Part shown: positions 1 to 5,321 of the stretch, in pieces | Numbering within the stretch: the first letter of the stretch is position 1 | Layout: every line of letters starts with the position of its first letter | Source: Gemmatimonadales bacterium | GTDB lineage: Bacteria > Gemmatimonadota > Gemmatimonadetes > Gemmatimonadales > GWC2-71-9 | Assembly: GCA_025929805.1 (NCBI GenBank) | Contig: JAICPP010000205.1 | Span: 1 to 5,321 of the forward strand | Direction: 5' to 3' | Length of the DNA: 5,321 nt | Notes under the pieces: generated by a model | Database searches by the model: none | The model's input: the letters and a program-made list of their open reading frames with translations, nothing else | What the model was told of the DNA's origin: nothing | Made by a program: the position numbers and the translations under genes

Positions 1-2
1 AC

Positions 3-77
3 GTCCTGGGCCGAGCGGTGCTGACGCACAACCGCAAGCACTTCCCCATGCTCGACGACGTTATCAAGCCGTATTGA
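3..77 (+). CDS. C-terminal end of an unidentified protein (partial)
   Basis: An open frame enters from the left edge and ends at TGA 75-77, giving 24 residues that finish in HFPMLDDVIKPY. This is the only one of the three plus frames here with a plausible protein composition. The segment VLTHNRKHF loosely resembles the last strand of PIN-like toxin/nuclease domains, where a T-H/R-N-R/D-x-F motif is common, but the piece is too short to assign and could belong to another family. Its frame is the same as that of the beta-barrel fragment downstream, separated from it by TGA 75-77 and TAA 87-89. No start or ribosome binding site is visible. Confidence 0.45.
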   Translation, partial: VLGRAVLTHNRKHFPMLDDVIKPY

Positions 78-87
78 GGCGCCGGTT

Positions 88-118
88 AACCGTACCTGAT
101 ACCGATTCAACCGTACCT
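88..118 (+). repeat. Short direct repeat, 21-nt period
   Basis: AACCGTACCT occurs at 88-97 and again at 109-118. With one mismatch the match extends two bases to the left (TTAACCGTACCT against TCAACCGTACCT). The period is a multiple of three, so the beta-barrel frame reads PYLIPIQPYL across it. The first copy overlaps the palindrome CGGTTAACCG (83-92) and the stop TAA 87-89. It sits exactly where the barrel fragment begins and may mark the junction or a small duplication. Confidence 0.4.
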
Positions 119-431
119 AGGCCTTGGCGTCGGAGTGATTCACGTGGTAAACCCCTCCACCACGGGCTCGGCTGAGTCACAGCAGGCGGCGAGAGAGCTT
201 GGCTCGAGCGGCTTCGGCTCCTTCATCGGAGGCGTGCAGTTCAAGGTGGCCCGGTTCGTGGGCTTCGGCCAATACCAGATTACCTCTGGAAGCTCGCACC
301 AGCGATCATCGGGATTCGGAGCCGACGTGGCGACCGGTCAGCTGCTGATGGGCCCGACTCATACATTTTCTGCGGGATTGCGCATCGGCCTGGGGAACGC
401 CCGGGAACGGGCTCGGGGCGGCGGCTACTAA
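90..431 (+). pseudogene. C-terminal remnant of an outer-membrane beta-barrel protein
   Basis: The open frame runs from just after TAA 87-89 to TAA 429-431, about 113 codons. It reads like alternating beta strands and turns of a small outer-membrane barrel: QPYLGLGVGVIHVV, then GFGSFIGGVQFKVARFVGFGQYQI, and a last strand THTFSAGLRIGLGNARE followed by a short RARGGGY tail. Barrel-like residues start well upstream of the only usable start, GTG at 135, which lies inside the first strand (GVGVIHVV). There is no signal peptide, and the length covers only about half of a typical 8-strand barrel. It therefore looks like the 3' part of a gene that lost its N-terminal half, placed directly after the end of another gene. 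A small secreted protein starting at 135 is possible but unlikely without an export signal. The family is inferred from strand pattern only; the exact type (OmpA-like, OmpW-like or other) cannot be given. Confidence 0.6.
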
Positions 432-448
432 GAACGCACGCCAAAAAT

Positions 449-1081
449 TCACGGCGGAAGGTCGGAAGACCTTCCGCCCTTTTCTTTGCGGGAAACCCAA
501 GGTGAACCGGCCAGGTGAAAGCGCAAGGGCCAGTCCGCGGCCTTGGTGATCCCAACACGGGGTGTCACCGTCACCGCGATTTCCTCCCGCCGCTGCGGCG
601 GGCGAACGATCACCTGGCTATCCGCCATCTGGGCACCGTCCAGACCGCGATCGATGCCCAAAGCCTGGCACAGCTTCCCGGGTCCGGAGCACAGTTGCCG
701 GTCCGGCACACCTCCCCTTCGTCGCCTCATCACGCTCAGCCCCTTGACCGGCTGGGCCGCTCGCAGCAGAACCGCACTGGCCAAGCCAATCTCCTGACAC
801 ACCAGGTTGGAGCACCAATGCATGCCGTACGAGAGATAGACGTACCAGGTGCCGGGGGGGCCAAACAGGGCGGCATTGCGGGCGTTGCGCCGGTGGAGAT
901 AGCCATGCGACGCCGGGTCGTCGTAGCCGAGATAGGCCTCGGTCTCGACGATAATACCTTCGCTGATTTCACCTCCCACCGACGAGACGATCACCATTCC
1001 CAACAGTTCAGCGGCCACTACTTCCGCCGGTCGCTTGAAAAAAGCGACGGGCAGCGTAACTGCCCGTCTCACAGCTTTCAT
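449..1081 (-). CDS. mpg: DNA-3-methyladenine (alkyladenine) glycosylase, AAG/MPG family
   Basis: This is a monofunctional base-excision repair enzyme that flips out and cuts the N-glycosidic bond of alkylated purines such as 3-methyladenine, leaving an abasic site. The 210-residue length fits bacterial members. The family core is complete: VETEAY at 45-50, with E48 at the catalytic position (human Glu125) and Y50 (Tyr127); H59 (His136) in DDPASH; GTWYVYLSYGMHWCSN at 77-92, with Y82 (Tyr159) and N92 (Asn169); R107 in VLLRAAQP (Arg182); and LCSGPGKLCQALGID at 130-144. The usual family end, PWVSR, is at 194-198. The remaining 12 residues (KEKGGRSSDLPP) are largely encoded by the terminator stem and are probably non-functional. 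The ATG at 1081-1079 overlaps the TGA of the upstream NYN gene as ATGA, indicating translational coupling, with GGAAG and CCGGA just upstream as weak ribosome-binding sequence. It likely relies on the NYN gene's promoter. Confidence 0.95.
   Translation of the reverse strand: MKAVRRAVTLPVAFFKRPAEVVAAELLGMVIVSSVGGEISEGIIVETEAYLGYDDPASHGYLHRRNARNAALFGPPGTWYVYLSYGMHWCSNLVCQEIGLASAVLLRAAQPVKGLSVMRRRRGGVPDRQLCSGPGKLCQALGIDRGLDGAQMADSQVIVRPPQRREEIAVTVTPRVGITKAADWPLRFHLAGSPWVSRKEKGGRSSDLPP
453..487. terminator. Bidirectional intrinsic terminator between convergent genes
   Basis: A perfect 11-bp stem, GGCGGAAGGTC at 453-463 and GACCTTCCGCC at 468-478, closes a GGAA loop (464-467). On the plus strand it is followed by CTTTTCTTT (479-487). 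On the minus strand the same stem is followed, five bases later, by five T residues (complement of AAAAA 443-447). It can therefore stop transcription coming from the barrel fragment and from the glycosylase gene. The whole stem lies inside the glycosylase reading frame, whose TGA is at 449-451. Confidence 0.85.
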
Positions 1082-2655
1082 TCCGGCGTCTTCCGGCTGC
1101 GACTTCGGGGACGTTTTGGCCGTGGGCTTTTCGCAGCAGTCGCGTTGTCGCCCTCAGCCGGAGCCGCCGTAGCCGACTTCCTGGCTCGCCGCGCCCGAGG
1201 ACGTTTTGCCGGGGGCGCCTCGACCGGCTCGGCGAGAGTTTCCGCAACTGCGGTTTCCACCCTTTCCGGAGGAGACTCGATCTGCACCACTCCGACTAGC
1301 GGGATCTCCCCGGCCCGGGTGGGCGCCCGAGACCCTCGCCGGAAGCGAATCCCGAATCTCTGGCCATTCTCCCGCCCCTCGGCTCCCCTGGACTCGGCAG
1401 CACTTTCGCCGCTCGGGAGACTCGGCGTCGTGTCCTCGGTCGGTGCGGCGGGTGGCGGGGTCGGTCCTGCCGGTGCACGCTGGGCGGAGATCTCGTAATC
1501 ATCGTCTCCGACCTTCCGCACGTCGGCTACTTCAGCATCGTTGGCCTGCCGCAGCAGACGGGGAAAGCGGGCGGCGTCCAACAATGGGTCCTCCCGCCCA
1601 TGCATTGCCACCATGCGAAGCCGCAATGCTTCCTGCCCCACCGCCGAGCGGAACTCTGCCAGTGCCTGGGCCATGAGCTGGAAGGCCCGGGCCAACGTCA
1701 GGACTCCCTCTGGCCGTTCTTCTCGCGGCGCTGGACGATGACCGGCCTCGCGATGCGCCCCATTCCGGGCACCCGAACGGTCGCGTCCACCTCGCCCGCG
1801 ACGGCCCCGCCCTCTCCGACCACCATCCTCCCGCGTCCTGGCCACCGGCGGACTCTCGTCCCGCGGCAGGTCGACGCCGGGCCTGGCTGCGGGTCCGGGC
1901 GCGACCTCGTACTGTCCGTTATCGAGCTTGTTGAGGAGCACGACACCCTTCTGACCCGCCTCGATGACGAACTTGCTGAATCGGTTGAACCCAGCATTGC
2001 GCTCGTCGAAGTTGGGATCGATCTGCTGCATGACCTGCTTGAGCCGATCGGACCGCATCACATCGCCATTGCGAGACATCTGGGCCACGGCTTCACCCGC
2101 GAGCTCCCACGGGTCTCGCTGGGTCGAGGGCGTGTCGACCTCTTTGGTCAGTCCGGCGAGGTCGTTGTAGGAGTAATACTCGTCGCAGTTCTGAATCAGC
2201 AGATCGCTGGCCGATTCCCGAATACCTACACCGATGACGTACTTGCCGTACTCCTTCAGCTTGATCACCATGGTGGAGAAATCGCTATCCCCCGAGAGCA
2301 GGATGAACATCCCGATCTCCGGCCTGGTAAATACCAGCTCGATCGCATCAATGGCCAGCCGGATATCGGTAGCGTTTTTCTTGCTTGATCCGAAGGCGGG
2401 GGCAAAGATCAGATCGATCGAGGATTCGGACAGCGGAACGATGTACTGGGGATAGCGACGCCAGTCTGCGTAGGCCCGTTGAACGGCGACCTTGCCTTTG
2501 ATTATGTCGCTATTGAGGAGGGTGCGAAGCTCTTTGGTCAGGTCTTTCTGGATGCCCAGCGTGACATTGTCGAAGTCGATGAGCAGGGCGGCGTGGGGAG
2601 CATGTACTGGGGGCTGACTCAGGTGTCGGCCGGGCCGAATTAGCGGTCGGTTCAC
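1078..2655 (-). CDS. NYN-domain (LabA-like, PIN fold) RNase-like protein with two LOTUS/OST-HTH-type domains and basic disordered tails
   Basis: The 525-residue protein opens with a NYN domain (about 21-170), a PIN-fold metal-dependent RNase module. Its acidic residues are all present: D27 and D29 in LLIDFDN, D97 and D103 in NATDIRLAID, and D123 and D125 in SGDSDF. A winged-helix LOTUS/OST-HTH domain follows (about 182-253, ending LDNGQYEVAP), known in this family for RNA binding. Next comes an Arg/Gly-rich linker (278-312, RRGRGRRGRGGRDR). A second, more divergent region of similar shape lies at about 316-392 (LTLARAFQLMAQAL to DDDYEIS). A Pro/Ala-rich linker then leads to a strongly basic end (484-524, KRPRARRARKS and PRPKRPRSRSRK). 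No signal peptide or membrane segment is seen, so it should be cytoplasmic. The catalytic residues suggest it is active; its RNA target is unknown. The start is GTG at 2655-2653, the only start between the in-frame stop at 2674-2676 and the NYN core. It overlaps the glycosylase start by 4 bp. Confidence 0.88.
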   Translation of the reverse strand: MNRPLIRPGRHLSQPPVHAPHAALLIDFDNVTLGIQKDLTKELRTLLNSDIIKGKVAVQRAYADWRRYPQYIVPLSESSIDLIFAPAFGSSKKNATDIRLAIDAIELVFTRPEIGMFILLSGDSDFSTMVIKLKEYGKYVIGVGIRESASDLLIQNCDEYYSYNDLAGLTKEVDTPSTQRDPWELAGEAVAQMSRNGDVMRSDRLKQVMQQIDPNFDERNAGFNRFSKFVIEAGQKGVVLLNKLDNGQYEVAPGPAARPGVDLPRDESPPVARTREDGGRRGRGRRGRGGRDRSGARNGAHREAGHRPAPREERPEGVLTLARAFQLMAQALAEFRSAVGQEALRLRMVAMHGREDPLLDAARFPRLLRQANDAEVADVRKVGDDDYEISAQRAPAGPTPPPAAPTEDTTPSLPSGESAAESRGAEGRENGQRFGIRFRRGSRAPTRAGEIPLVGVVQIESPPERVETAVAETLAEPVEAPPAKRPRARRARKSATAAPAEGDNATAAKSPRPKRPRSRSRKTPE

Positions 2656-2676
2656 GTAGCGCTCAGGTTTCGGTCA

Positions 2677-2683
2677 CCCTCCT
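2677..2683 (-). promoter_or_regulatory. Shine-Dalgarno-like AGGAGGG at unusual distance from the NYN gene start
   Basis: The minus strand reads AGGAGGG here, a near-perfect match to the anti-16S consensus. It lies 21 nt before the GTG start at 2655, far more than the usual 5-10. The in-frame stop at 2674-2676 and the absence of ATG, GTG or TTG in the codons between rule out a closer start in this frame. Either the GTG is served from a distance after leader folding, or the true start is a rare codon, or the match is chance. Confidence 0.35.
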
Positions 2684-2727
2684 GCGCGAACCCACTCGGG
2701 ACGCCTGACGGACTTGGGCAGGCTGCG

Positions 2728-2741
2728 TCGTGAGCTCACGA
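2728..2741. promoter_or_regulatory. 14-bp perfect palindrome, possible operator
   Basis: TCGTGAGCTCACGA is its own reverse complement and is centred about 80 nt upstream of the NYN gene start. The symmetry is typical of a dimeric regulator's site, but a palindrome of this length in GC-rich DNA could arise by chance and no regulator is identified. GTGAGC at 2730-2735 also pairs with GCTCAC at 2774-2779, so the region could form a larger fold enclosing the 2751-2772 hairpin. Confidence 0.3.
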
Positions 2742-2750
2742 GGCCGGGGA

Positions 2751-2772
2751 CCTCATGTAAAGGCGCATGAGG
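2751..2772. repeat. Hairpin with 7-bp stem and 8-nt loop
   Basis: CCTCATG at 2751-2757 is the reverse complement of CATGAGG at 2766-2772, around the loop TAAAGGCG. It lies about 96-117 nt upstream of the NYN gene start. It could fold in the leader RNA or mark a protein-binding site. No T-tract follows on either strand. Confidence 0.35.
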
Positions 2773-2866
2773 GGCTCACTTCTTTGGAGCCGCACCAGCA
2801 CGCGCCGGATCGGGAGGTCCCCCACGCACAAGGCGAGGATCAATCGGGGCAAACCTCCAGGGTCAT

Positions 2867-2927
2867 GCCAGCGATCATGCGGGGAGTGAGTGGGACGTCC
2901 CCACTGATCCTCCGGATGATCGCTAGC
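2867..2927. repeat. Long imperfect inverted repeat (61 nt, 28-nt arms)
   Basis: The arms begin GCCAGCGATCAT (2867-2878) and end ATGATCGCTAGC (2916-2927), and pair along the whole length without bulges. By position there are 22 Watson-Crick pairs, 2 G-T pairs and 4 mismatches around the loop ACGTC (2895-2899), with an inner perfect stem AGTGGG/CCCACT (2889-2894/2900-2905). It starts 31 nt past the kinase stop. It has no T-tract on the minus strand, so it is a poor intrinsic terminator. It could stabilise the kinase mRNA 3' end, be part of a small RNA, or be a remnant repeat element. Confidence 0.55.
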
Positions 2928-2958
2928 CACAAGAATTTAGCGGATGGCTTGGTGGAGA

Positions 2959-4131
2959 TCAACTCAACTGAGGCTCGCCCGCGTGGGGCAGATCGAGCAC
3001 GAAATAGAATCGGGTGCCGTAGCCGGGCGCCGTCTCCACTTGCAAAACCGAGCCCATCGCCTCGACCAGCTTGCGGCAGATGGACAGTCCGAGCCCGGAT
3101 CCGGAGAAGGTGTACTCACCCGGTTTTTGGCGGCGGCGGAACGGCTCGAACAGGGTGGCCATGGACTGCGGCGGAATGCCGCGCCCGGTGTCACGCACCG
3201 AGAACTCGATGCAGCGTGAGTTCCGGGCCACTGCGGTAAGCTCTACCGACCCCTCCGCCGTGAACTTGAGAGCATTGGTAGTCAGGTTGAGCAGTACCCG
3301 GCTCAACGCCACCGGATGCCCTATCCGAAAATCGGCATCCGGCGAGCTCACCCGCACCGTAAGGTTCTTCTCCTCGGCAATGGGCTGAACGATGTCCCGT
3401 ACCGATTCCAGGATGTCGGTTACCGAGAATGGGATAGGATCGAGATCCACCAGCCGGTCGCCGCCGCGTGCCAGCTCGATGACGTCGCTGGCTACCGAGC
3501 TCAGGCCAAATGCAGCGCTGTAGATCAAGCCCAACTGGCGCTCCTGAACGGCATTGACTGGCCCGCTTCGGCCCCGCTGCAGGGTTTCGGCCAGAAACAA
3601 GATCGAGGTCAGCGGGGAGCGGAGGTCGTGGGCCACCTCCACCACCAGTTCCAGGCCGTCCGGCGCCGAAAGCCGGTCGTTGAAGTGCTGTGACCAGTCG
3701 GCTTCGAGGTGCTGACCCACTACTTCGATTGCGTGGAGTATGCGAAGCAGCTGACCGGGGTCGGGAGAAGGGAGAGCGCGTGCCCGATCGACAAAGGCAG
3801 TGCGGACCAGTCCCAATAAGCGCCGGGACAGCGCGTTCCGGGGAACGGCGCGGAGATCGGGCGCGCTCCCCGCCGTCTCCTGGCGGATGGCTGCGCTCAA
3901 CTGCGCGAGGTGAGCCGTGGCCTCCTCAGCTCCGGCGGCATGCTCCACCACACGTTCCCATTCGGCCTCCGCCCAGAGCACCGATTCGCGCAACGCGTCC
4001 CAGAGGGCAGGCGCCACCGAGCCCGCCTCCGGGCCATTCGGATCCCACGCGCGGACTGGGGCCCGTTGTTCCTGAGCGGCCCGCCGGCGCTCACCACTAG
4101 AAGACGCTGGAAGGAGCGTCTCAGGAATCAC
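2959..4131 (-). CDS. Soluble sensor histidine kinase (HisKA + HATPase_c)
   Basis: The 390-residue kinase autophosphorylates on a histidine and passes the phosphate to a response regulator. The H-box is VAHDLRSPLTS with phospho-acceptor H168. The ATP-binding domain has the N-box LLNLTTNALKFT (280-291, N282 and N286), G1 box DTGRGIP (314-320), F box LFEPF (327-331) and G2 box GSGLGLS (344-350), so it looks catalytically intact. No signal peptide or hydrophobic membrane segment is present. Residues 1-160 are mostly Ala/Glu/Arg-rich helix-forming sequence with no recognised PAS, GAF or HAMP domain, so the signal is probably intracellular and its nature is unknown. The GTG start at 4131-4129 overlaps the stop of the NtrC-type gene upstream as GTGA, which argues for translational coupling and makes that regulator the obvious partner. 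The Shine-Dalgarno sequence in front is weak, as expected for a coupled start. Confidence 0.92.
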   Translation of the reverse strand: MIPETLLPASSSGERRRAAQEQRAPVRAWDPNGPEAGSVAPALWDALRESVLWAEAEWERVVEHAAGAEEATAHLAQLSAAIRQETAGSAPDLRAVPRNALSRRLLGLVRTAFVDRARALPSPDPGQLLRILHAIEVVGQHLEADWSQHFNDRLSAPDGLELVVEVAHDLRSPLTSILFLAETLQRGRSGPVNAVQERQLGLIYSAAFGLSSVASDVIELARGGDRLVDLDPIPFSVTDILESVRDIVQPIAEEKNLTVRVSSPDADFRIGHPVALSRVLLNLTTNALKFTAEGSVELTAVARNSRCIEFSVRDTGRGIPPQSMATLFEPFRRRQKPGEYTFSGSGLGLSICRKLVEAMGSVLQVETAPGYGTRFYFVLDLPHAGEPQLS

Positions 4132-5321
4132 GCCGAGGATCCCGGGTTGTCGTCCCGCTGGAACTCGTGCTTATCCATCAACCGGTACAGGGTGGTCCGG
4201 TCGATGCTCGCCAAGCGGGCGGCCTTGGACATGTTCCCCCCGGCTCGGTTGATGAGCCGAGTCAGGTACTCCTTCTCAAACTGAACCACCACTCGGTCCT
4301 TGGCCGGGTGATAGGCCTCGTCCATGACGCCGGGGGGTGCAACCGTCTCCGCGGGCCACTCGCTCCCATCGTCGTACACCGGGATGTCGCTAGGCTGGAT
4401 GGTCTGATCCGGCTCCGCGAGTACCGCCACGTGCTCGATGACGTTCTGCAGCTCGCGAACGTTCCCCCGCCAGGGGCGGGAGCGCAGGAAGGCCACGCTG
4501 GCTTCGCTCAGGCGCGGGAGACGGTCGCCCAACTGGCGGTGGCGGTGCCAGTAATAGGTCAGGAAATGATTGGCGAGAAGGGGGATATCCTCCGGCCGCT
4601 TGCGCAGCGGGGGGAGCTTTATGGGTACCACTCTCAACCGATAAAACAGATCGCCCCGGAGAGCGCCCTCGTCTACCGCTTCCTGGGGCTCCCGGTTCGT
4701 GGCGGATATGAAGCGCACGTCCACCACCGCGTCCTGCTGCTCACTACCAACCCGTCGCACCACCCCATCCTGAATCACTCGCAGCAGCTTCGCCTGCAGC
4801 GGCATGGACATCTCCGTGAGCTCGTCCAGGAAGAGGGTCCCGCCATTGGCGGTCTCCAGCAGTCCGGGCTTGTCGCGGTCGGCCCCGGTGAAGGCGCCTT
4901 TGCGATGGCCGAACATCTCGGATTCGAGCAGCGGCTCCGGGAGAGCCGCACAATTGATCGGCACCAGCGCCCGGCTCGCCCGCCGGCTGTTCTGGTGAAT
5001 GAACTGGGCAATTACCTCCTTGCCCGTCCCGCTCTCGCCGCTGATGAACACGGAAGCGTCGGTAGCCGCTACTTTCCGAGCCAGCTCCACCGCCTTCCGA
5101 AACAGCGGTGAGATCCCGATGAGGGCGATCTTGTCGCTGTGACCGACCTGCTTCATCAACTGGACGCGGAGATCCTGGGCCTCCCGAGCCATCATGACCG
5201 CATGGGAAGCCCGGCCGATCAGCACCTGAAGGTGAGTAGCGGAGAAGGGTTTGGGCAGGTAGTCCCAGGCGCCGGCCCGAAGCGCCTCGATGCTGCTGGT
5301 AACGCTCGGATTGCCCGTCAT
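4128..5321 (-). CDS. NtrC-family sigma-54-dependent response regulator (N-terminus outside window)
   Basis: This is a transcription activator that uses ATP to remodel sigma-54 RNA polymerase at enhancer-dependent promoters. The visible 397 residues begin inside the receiver domain: MTGNPSVTSSIEALRAGAWDY carries the conserved Thr (T2), and K24 in LPKPF is the conserved Lys of the last strand. The phospho-acceptor Asp and the true start lie beyond the right edge, and the ATG at 5321 is internal. The AAA+ domain (about 66-300) is complete: Walker A GESGTGKE (95-102), the sigma-54 contact loop GAFTGA (142-147), Walker B LFLDE (163-167), sensor I ATNR (207-210), arginine-finger region FYRLR (226-230), LPPLRKRPEDIP (236-247) and sensor II GNVRELQN (286-293). 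A Fis-type helix-turn-helix closes it (about 360-386, NMSKAARLASIDRTTLYRLM). It overlaps the kinase gene by 4 bp and is presumably phosphorylated by it. Target promoters are unknown. Confidence 0.95.
   Translation of the reverse strand: MTGNPSVTSSIEALRAGAWDYLPKPFSATHLQVLIGRASHAVMMAREAQDLRVQLMKQVGHSDKIALIGISPLFRKAVELARKVAATDASVFISGESGTGKEVIAQFIHQNSRRASRALVPINCAALPEPLLESEMFGHRKGAFTGADRDKPGLLETANGGTLFLDELTEMSMPLQAKLLRVIQDGVVRRVGSEQQDAVVDVRFISATNREPQEAVDEGALRGDLFYRLRVVPIKLPPLRKRPEDIPLLANHFLTYYWHRHRQLGDRLPRLSEASVAFLRSRPWRGNVRELQNVIEHVAVLAEPDQTIQPSDIPVYDDGSEWPAETVAPPGVMDEAYHPAKDRVVVQFEKEYLTRLINRAGGNMSKAARLASIDRTTLYRLMDKHEFQRDDNPGSSA

Larger units (their letters stand above)
2656..2958. other. 303-nt intergenic spacer with several inverted repeats, no supported gene
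   Basis: This spacer separates the kinase stop from the NYN start, with both genes read leftward. Short open frames cross it on both strands, for example one of 64 codons with a GTG start at 2930-2928 on the minus strand, but none has a ribosome binding site or recognisable content. No clear -35/-10 or sigma-54 -24/-12 promoter was found. It holds a long imperfect hairpin (2867-2927), a shorter hairpin (2751-2772), a 14-bp palindrome (2728-2741) and the AGGAGGG sequence. The NYN operon promoter is expected here or upstream of the kinase pair. Confidence 0.6.

Noticed and set aside
515..1498. Long plus-strand open frame of 327 codons
   Set aside because: It lies antisense to the glycosylase and the NYN gene tail, and has low-complexity Arg/Ser/Gly composition typical of GC-rich shadow frames, while the minus-strand frames have clear family motifs.
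1600..2388. Plus-strand open frame of 262 codons
   Set aside because: It mirrors the NYN-LOTUS coding sequence and its residues follow the reverse complement of conserved NYN codons.
2663..2677. Four-codon minus-strand upstream frame (GTG ACC GAA ACC TGA)
   Set aside because: Its GTG overlaps the end of the AGGAGGG sequence, leaving no spacing for initiation from it.
2840..2868. Possible sigma-54 promoter on the minus strand (TGGCATG ... TTTGC)
   Set aside because: The spacing between the GG and GC elements is about seven bases too long for a -24/-12 promoter.
2736..2930. 64-codon minus-strand frame in the spacer (GTG start)
   Set aside because: It has no ribosome binding site or recognisable motif, and it runs through the palindrome and hairpins, so the spacer is better explained as non-coding.
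4167..5111. Plus-strand open frame of 314 codons
   Set aside because: It is fully antisense to the sigma-54 activation domain, which is unambiguous, and has no recognisable domain of its own.

Overview
The window is GC-rich DNA from a bacterium, almost certainly Gram-negative: it carries a fragment of an outer-membrane beta-barrel protein and a sigma-54-dependent NtrC-type regulator. The phylum cannot be fixed from the sequence. The GC bias, the soluble kinase/NtrC pair and the NYN-LOTUS protein would fit Gemmatimonadota or another deep-branching Gram-negative group, but this is only an impression.

Layout. Positions 1-431 are read on the plus strand. They hold the last 24 codons of an unidentified gene, then a headless C-terminal piece of a beta-barrel protein. 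From 449 to the right edge every gene is on the minus strand. In order of transcription (right to left) these are: an NtrC-family response regulator cut by the window edge (4128-5321); a soluble sensor histidine kinase whose start overlaps the regulator's stop (2959-4131, GTGA overlap); a 303-nt intergenic stretch rich in inverted repeats (2656-2958); a NYN-domain RNase-like protein with two LOTUS-type winged helices and long basic disordered segments (1078-2655); and an alkyladenine DNA glycosylase whose ATG overlaps the previous stop (449-1081, ATGA overlap). A strong hairpin at 453-478, with T-rich tracts on both sides, lies between the converging transcripts and also forms the last codons of the glycosylase gene.

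How they may work together. The kinase and regulator form a two-component unit that would drive sigma-54 promoters elsewhere; no convincing -24/-12 promoter was seen here. The NYN protein and the glycosylase form a second, translationally coupled pair, linking a predicted RNA nuclease/binder with base-excision repair of alkylated DNA. No mobile element, CRISPR array or tRNA was seen. The least ordinary items are the architecture of the NYN-LOTUS protein, its coupling to the glycosylase, the structured spacer upstream of it, and the beta-barrel remnant at the left edge.
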